From contig JAOXYB010041450.1 of NCBI GenBank assembly GCA_028565635.1, forward strand, positions 1 through 12,956: a DNA stretch of 12,956 nt, given 5' to 3'. The notes beneath the pieces were generated by a model, which had not been told where the DNA came from, searched no databases, and worked only from the letters and a program-made list of their open reading frames with translations. This document shows, piece after piece, positions 1 to 12,956 of the stretch (position 1 is the stretch's first letter; every line of letters begins with the position of its first letter). The DNA comes from Phoronis ovalis (taxonomy: Eukaryota > Phoronida > Phoronidae). A program made the position numbers and the translations under genes.

Positions 1-68
1 ACATACATACATACATACATACATACATACATACATACATACATACATACATACATACATACATACAT

Positions 69-110
<42 letters not shown>

Positions 111-112
111 GT
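1..112. repeat. Compound microsatellite (ACAT)n-(AC)n-(AT)n
   Basis: Eighteen perfect ACAT units fill 1-72, followed by an ACACATAC interruption, an AC run to about 100 and an AT run to about 110. The array reaches the window edge, so the true length is unknown. Such arrays are common in long invertebrate introns and are likely length-polymorphic. Confidence 0.95.
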
Positions 113-1489
113 ATCAAATGCTTTTGAAAAGCCAACATGTGTTCAAAATTCTAGAAATGTTATGCTGTTAACCTAGTACCTAGTGTTCACATCTCATGAT
201 TTTCATGCTCAAGCAATACAATTATCAGCTAGTGTATATCTGCAACTAATTTTGTTTGGTGAGTGACAGATTATTTCAACTGTCTTTTGATGCCATAGAA
301 ATAATTTGATTTTTATAATAAATGTATCTAGAGACATATCAAAAACACATTAATTTCGGATGGACACATTATTTTTATTATTTCTGTTTGTTTCTATTCT
401 CTAATATCACATGAAAGTCCTACTAATTCCCCATATACCTCTAACATCAGTGGTGAACTTTTAAATACCACTTGTTCTATGTTTGTTATCTGCTGTTTAC
501 ATGTATTCAGCTTGTTGTATGTATTGGTGAAAATGGGTATGTGCATTCAAAGGTTATTTGACACTGATAGTCATTGATTCCTGATCACCAAAAGACATTG
601 TAATTGGTTATTCCTAAAAATATAAGGCCTGCAGTGCATATTTTACAATAATAAACAACTTTTTGCATAAACTCACATCTTTCATGCAACAGTCCAACTG
701 AGATTACCTTAATTAATCTATCTTACTACCATGAATGATCACCATTGGGTAACATTTTTTGCAATTGACAATTTTCCAAAACATTCACAAATAACTCCAT
801 ATATTTATATATACTTGCATCTGTTTATAAAATGCAATATTATTTCTGGTCTCTGTCAACATTGTCTCATAAGAATAATATTTCAATAAGTATATAACAT
901 ATAATGTTAAATTACAAATAATGTTTTGGTGTGTATATCATGTTATTTATATAATAATGTCAGCATTTCGCACATAATATATATTCAAATATTCGCATAA
1001 CTAGTTGATTCAGCATTCAAAATGTTTTACCACTTTTGTATAAATATATATTTCAAAGATGATGTATTGATAATAATGTGTCCACAGTTTTCATTTCCGT
1101 TAACTGATAAGAACTGTACTTTATGACTACAAGTTCAATATTAGTTCTAACAATCTTGTAAAATTGATCTTTTCCCACTAGTAGAAATTTGTATTGTTAA
1201 AACTGATGGTAAACAAGAAATGAAAGTGTGAATGAGTACAGTAAGGAGTCTTTTTAGAAATATTTGAATGGAGTGGCTGTGTTCCTAACTTTGTAGGTAA
1301 ACTGAAACAAATTCTCTACGTAAAAATTTTAAGGAATCATTTTTGAAGAAACATTAATTAACAGGAAAGAAAAGAATAGATCAACCTATTAATCTACCTT
1401 CTGAGAAAAAAAATTGAACGAATATGACCACAAAAATTCTAATTGACTTGCAATGTCCATGCTTCCACAAAGATGAAAGCAGAATATGT

Positions 1490-1579
1490 GGAACTGATCA
1501 AAAGAGTGATCAAATTTTGGATAAAATAATGAAAAGAAAGTTACATGAAATGTGCAAAAATTCTTAGAGACACATTTTG
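1490..1579 (+). repeat. Dispersed repeat, copy 1
   Basis: This shares about 90 nt with 3546-3637 in the same orientation. Both start GGAACTGATC, contain an exact 26-nt match (1521-1546 and 3576-3601, including AATGAAAAGAAAGTTACAT) and continue through a diverged CTTA-AGA-ACATTTT segment. Similarity fades on both sides. It is probably a fragment of an old interspersed element, with no coding capacity. Family unknown to me. Confidence 0.7.
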
Positions 1580-1603
1580 AAAACTGAAGCCAAGCATACA
1601 CAT

Positions 1604-1620
1604 CCACACACACACACACG
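1604..1620. repeat. Short CA microsatellite
   Basis: About eight CA units, immediately downstream of the first copy of the dispersed repeat at 1490-1579. A CA-type tail next to an element copy may be part of that element, but the second copy lacks it. Confidence 0.75.
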
Positions 1621-1958
1621 CCTGACTGCCAGCATACACGCACCTGACCTGATCCATAGCTTTGAATATAGCTACGTAGATGCAGTCGGGTCTTGCGTGC
1701 ATATGTCAACTTTACCAGAGTATGCATGCCTATACATTTAGTAGTTGCCACTGTGTTTGTTTCGTAATTTTCAAGAAAAACATTGCTTGTAATATAGAGC
1801 AGCCCTAAATCAATAATTACACTAAAAGTACTCTATTTATAATGAATTTCAGAAGATGGAGAAACATTCGTATTTATATAATTTAAAAAAAATGTAACTT
1901 TTGATTTTCAAATTTATTCAGTTATTTGTCAAAAATAAGTAATCGTTGTCTTTACCCT

Positions 1959-2015
1959 GTATCAAAATATTTAACAAGTATCAAAATTGTTACCCAGTAT
2001 CAAATATTTACTGCA
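1959..2015. repeat. 19-bp tandem repeat, three copies
   Basis: GTATCAAAATATTTAACAA, GTATCAAAATTGTTACCCA and GTATCAAATATTTACTGCA begin at 1959, 1978 and 1997, exactly 19 bp apart. TTACCCT or TTACCCA recurs near unit ends and in the flanks (1952-1958, 2023-2029). It directly adjoins the palindrome at 2030-2099. Confidence 0.8.
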
Positions 2016-2029
2016 TACTATATTACCCT

Positions 2030-2099
2030 GATAGTAAAACCCGGGTCTTATGTTCGAATTAAGACCCCGCCTCGAAAGTAAGACCTGGGTCTAACTATC
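2030..2099. repeat. Imperfect palindrome with 21-nt arms
   Basis: The left arm 2030-2050 (GATAGT...GGTCTTA) pairs with the right arm 2079-2099 (TAAGACC...ACTATC) at 18 of 21 positions, around a 28-nt loop. The loop holds TTCGAA and a second TAAGACCC (2060-2067), which can pair alternatively with GGGTCTTA (2043-2050). The block is GC-rich against very AT-rich flanks. It could be a small MITE-like element or a structured element in the intron RNA; no target-site duplication was evident. Confidence 0.75.
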
Positions 2100-2679
2100 G
2101 AACTGAAATGCATTTGCTAAAAGTGACTGCATCGATATCCAATAAAAATATAATAAAGAGGTGCATCGACATACGTCAGTTGATTTAGCTACAAGGTCGT
2201 ACTGTACCTCCCCTTAACTTTGGAAAATAAAATATTACCTTATCATTTAATTACTTGTTACGTATATTGCCAGCAAAAACAACCTGTAGGGCTATACATT
2301 TGGTTATTTTACCATTGTCCAAATTTGAAATTTTGGTTGATAAATGTTATTGTGCAATTTAATTGAAGTAGCCTCGATCCCGATCATGTTGCAAACTGAT
2401 GCTTATTGAGTTTGAATACAAAGTGAATAAAATGACTGTTAGCAGAAGCATGTGAATAGATGGTTGATTTATTAATGATTATAGTCTATTTTTGACTACT
2501 CATTTTCATAAACCATACCTTCCACTATCTTGTATCCACAAAAATACAATGACTCAAAACTAATATGGTATATGTTGAATCTGCATGTATTAAATAAAAT
2601 GTGTAATGACACTTCAGGGCTTTAATAGGTTTTTCTGGTCATATGTATAATGTTATATAGCCAGAGTTTAATGTATAAA

Positions 2680-2698
2680 GGTATAATAATAATAATAT
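2680..2698. repeat. Short ATA microsatellite
   Basis: About five ATA/ATT-type units (gtataataataataatatg). A similar short array occurs at about 11073-11088. Both are ordinary low-complexity sequence. Confidence 0.6.
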
Positions 2699-3545
2699 GC
2701 ATAAATCGTCAAGCGCAGGCTACTACTTCTTTCTATACACATGAAGTATATGAGAGCATATGCAATTTCTGTTAGCTTGAAATTAGATTATCCCAAGCTT
2801 TCCAGCAGGTGTTTTTCATGGGTTTTTTAATTGCAATATTCTGTGGCATTAGTTTTGGTGGATATTTTTACAGAAACTGCATTCTCCGTAGTTGTTTATT
2901 TTTCTGCATGCCACAAAAAACTGCACAAAATAAATGCTATGTAAGGATGTTGTAACTGAAGATGGTTATTAAGATGAACAAAAGTCTATAAAGACTGCTT
3001 TTTCTAACAGTTCCAAACTTAATTGTAGCAATTTTAAGCAAGTTGTTACTAATTTGTTACTGTGGTAACTTAATTCTACCTAATTCCAATTTTGCAATGT
3101 TATTAAAGAATGTCAATAAGAGAATTCTTTCATGTGTATAATGCAATATTCCTGTAATATGAGGATAAGGCACTTGACAATATGTACTGCAAATTGACAA
3201 AGTTTTTGTCAATAAAATATAACAGACCAATGCTCCCCATAAACTATTTTACCAGAGTGGCAGAACATGAGCTAATTACTACTTTTGACCATCTTACTTG
3301 GTAGAAAAATAGAATACAAAAACGGAAATGTTGATTAGGGCTAGGGAATCCAAATACAGAGCATAATAAAGTTAGTTTAGGGAATTGAAAAGGTCAGAAT
3401 CGACCACTGCCTGATTCCAAATGTCTGTGGAGAAAACATAGGTACTAGATATAATACATGCATTCATTTCAAAAATCATAAAAATCCGCTATTGTATTTT
3501 GATTAAAATAAAAGTTACAAAAGTAGTCCAGGTAGTGAAAGATAT

Positions 3546-3637
3546 GGAACTGATCCATAAGAGATCAGCTTTTACATAAAATAATGAAAAGAAAGTTACA
3601 TAAAATATGCAAGATGCACTCTTAAAGATACATTTTT
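3546..3637 (+). repeat. Dispersed repeat, copy 2
   Basis: Second copy of the element at 1490-1579, same strand, about 2.06 kb away, with an exact 26-nt core at 3576-3601 and small indels elsewhere. A chance open frame beginning at 3607 overlaps its end and is not considered a gene. Confidence 0.7.
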
Positions 3638-4838
3638 ACTGTGCTTGCTCCAATAATAAACCAGTGATGATTTTAAAACAGAGCAAACTGTATGGCTCAA
3701 TAAGCAAAAAGTTTAAATTTTCCACCCTCAAGTTTATTTTGCTCACAGCTGTGATCTGCATTTACAGAATAATGCTTAATAATGTGTTACTTGTAAGTTA
3801 TGATAGGAATTAACTTCTTAATTGGAAGTATTGATTGATCATTGCATAATATTTATATCTGTAATTATAACTTACCTATTTGTTTATTAGCCATTTTGAA
3901 TAATTGTTCATAATTAGTCCTGTCTGTGGTTATCTTATATTATCCTTCTAGTATTGCAAGGGAAACACCTCATATAACGTTTGAGTAAATCTATTTCCTT
4001 TATTTTGTGATTTAGGATTGGTTACAAAATTTTTCTTGTTTGTATATTTAAACTTTTTTATGATGTTTCTGAACCTTTTCTTGAACTCAGGCAAGGTGTA
4101 ATAAATAATTGTAATTAATGTTACCGGTGGTTTATGTTCTCATTTTATAATTTACCAGTTGTTATTTTTAGCCAATTTGTGCTAATTAAAATGACTCCTG
4201 TTTGTGATTATGTTATCTAGACTAACACTAGAGGCTCTGCTGTTAGTACTTGTATTCAGAAATCATACATACCTTAAAACTTAAATTTCTTTGTCATTAA
4301 TTTACCATATTCCAAAGTTCTAAATACAAAATGCAACTAATACATTTAACATGCATTGGAATGGATATGGAGAAATTTAGTAAAAAAATCATGTTGTGGA
4401 CATTCAGATGAATTTAGTCCACTACAATCTTATATCTATAATCTCAACAAATAAGCCAAGGTTGTTAAAGATGATAGACAAGTTGTATTTTGCCATAATA
4501 TTTATATTCAGATATTGTAATCCATTTTTAGATGAATATTCATGAAATTCTCATTTGGTGTCGTATAATGGTCATATGAATTTTAGTCCTCAAACATTTA
4601 CAGCTATTACAACTGCATGAGAGTTGAAACTCCAAGCTTTTATAGTTACTAAAGTAAAACCAAACTTTACAACATATTTGAGGTATTTTGTAGAAAGAAA
4701 CCCATGTCATACTTAACACCAAAACTAGAATGGCACGCCTCCACCAGTCATTCTTCTTACACAAAACCTATAAATTGGTATGAACCAATCTAATCAATAC
4801 TAGTAAGCAGACACTAGAAAATGTGTGTAGCTATTTCG

Positions 4839-5127
4839 ATGATCCGGAATTGGATCAGGATCATTACTGTAATCTAATCAATTTACCCATCCACCAAGAT
4901 TTTATCCAAATCTGTCCAAAACTTTTTAAGGTAGCCTACTACATATAGTTTTTGGTAACTTTGAACAGTGAGGAATCACATAAAAGAATTATAGTATCCG
5001 GAAACAGATCCATATCTTCACCACATCCGATACATGCACCAAGTTTTGTCCAAATCTGTGTATAACTTTTTGAGATAACCTGATAACAAACAAACAGACA
5101 TGGGTGAACACATAACCACCAAAGCAA
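4839..5127 (-). repeat. Interspersed repeat with two related ~95-nt units
   Basis: Unit 1 (about 4841-4936) and unit 2 (about 4995-5082) both run ATCCGGA...GATC...ATC, then CACCAAG, then TCCAAATCTGT and ACTTTTT-A-G-TA-CCT, offset by about 145-154 bp. On the minus strand this reads TTATCTCAAAAAGTTAT then ATTTGGACAAAACTTGGTG, preceded by GTCTGTTTGTTTGTTATCAG. That wording resembles a family of dispersed repeats I have seen in many invertebrate genomes but cannot name. Short inverted motifs (ATGATCC 4839-4845, GGATCAT 4858-4864) lie at one edge. A minus-strand open frame at 4939-5127 is only a reading of this repeat. Confidence 0.65.
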
Positions 5128-5318
5128 CAGGTGAACAGTAGTGTACTCTCAATATAAATTTAATATCTTACCATAATATGTATTACCATATAATACATAA
5201 ACAAATTATCAAAAGATAAGATAGCTATCAAAGATAAAATCGGAATGAAATCATGTGTTTATTAAAAGAAAAAGTTTCCCTAGTGTCTTTAAAGTGAATT
5301 TATGTTTTTAACTTGCAG

Positions 5319-12734
<7,416 letters not shown>

Positions 12735-12956
12735 GTATGTGTCATCCTCTGAAACTGTAATATTTATAAATCTCACGCCTTAATTGACTTCAAAACTTGC
12801 AGTACTAGATCTAATTCTCTTACTTGTATATATAAAAATACTTGTAACCTTTGTAAACGGCCAACGTTAATCAGCAGAGTAACGGAGTAAAACGTTTATT
12901 TTAAATTAATTATTACATGATCTGCCTTTATACATATTTTTATTACAAAAAAAATC
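12735..12956 (+). other. 5' start of the next CASK intron (partial)
   Basis: It begins with donor gtatgt in phase 0 and runs to the window edge. It is AT-rich with no exon recognised; the following exon should start with the Gly of the conserved RRKLKG sequence. Confidence 0.9.

Larger units (their letters stand above)
1..5318 (+). other. 3' part of a long CASK intron (at least 5.3 kb)
   Basis: The acceptor at 5311-5318 splits a Lys codon, so everything upstream must be intron unless another exon lies inside. I looked for codons of the expected preceding peptide (DVYELCEVIGK) ending in a donor and found none. Open frames here on either strand are short, rich in Phe, Ile, Lys and Asn, and match no family I recognise. 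The rest is AT-rich sequence with the repeats listed separately. No RNA gene or promoter was recognised. The alternative, that an exon with very diverged sequence is hidden here, cannot be fully excluded. Confidence 0.8.

Noticed and set aside
1389-1751. 120-codon open frame on the minus strand
   Set aside because: It overlaps a repeat copy and a CA microsatellite, has low-complexity composition (Phe, Cys, Ser, Val) and no domain, and its frame fits chance in this intron.
3607-3813. 68-codon open frame on the plus strand
   Set aside because: It starts inside the second dispersed repeat copy, has no recognisable motif and no exon boundaries fitting CASK.
4939-5127. 62-codon minus-strand open frame
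   Set aside because: It is a translation of the duplicated interspersed repeat.

Overview
The window is AT-rich animal nuclear DNA carrying an internal part of one gene on the + strand. Seven spliced exons (5319-12734) encode most of the N-terminal CaM-kinase-like domain of CASK, the MAGUK scaffold/kinase also called Lin-2 or CAKI. The exons sum to 853 nt. All six introns between them are GT-AG, the phases match at every junction, and no stop interrupts the joined frame. Exon lengths match human CASK (from memory) codon for codon, apart from one residue missing in the last exon. The reading runs from about human residue 20 to 305. The start codon, first exon, promoter, and the L27, PDZ, SH3 and guanylate-kinase parts lie outside the window.

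The host looks like an invertebrate bilaterian. The protein is close to human CASK but clearly diverged, introns are long and AT-rich, and there are ACAT/CA microsatellites and a tRNA-like SINE head of a kind I associate with molluscs. The phylum is an inference and is not settled by this sequence.

Layout: 1-5318 is the 3' part of an intron longer than 5.3 kb. It holds a compound microsatellite, a same-strand repeat pair (about 1490 and 3546), a 19-bp tandem repeat next to a strong imperfect palindrome (1959-2099), and a twice-repeated interspersed element (4839-5127). Exons 1-4 lie within 5319-7267, separated by introns of 355, 699 and 422 nt. A 2.2 kb intron interrupts the activation segment between GFG and APE. 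Exons 5 and 6 are separated by only 140 nt. A 2.7 kb intron with a degenerate tRNA-like SINE head precedes exon 7, and 12735-12956 is the start of the next intron.

The catalytic features are those of CASK rather than of a canonical CaMK: the loop reads HRDLKPHC (Cys for the metal-binding Asn) and GFG replaces DFG. The most interesting candidate is a 57-nt, phase 1/phase 1, stop-free exon-like segment at 7922-7978. If used, it would insert 19 residues into the activation segment. It is unproven.
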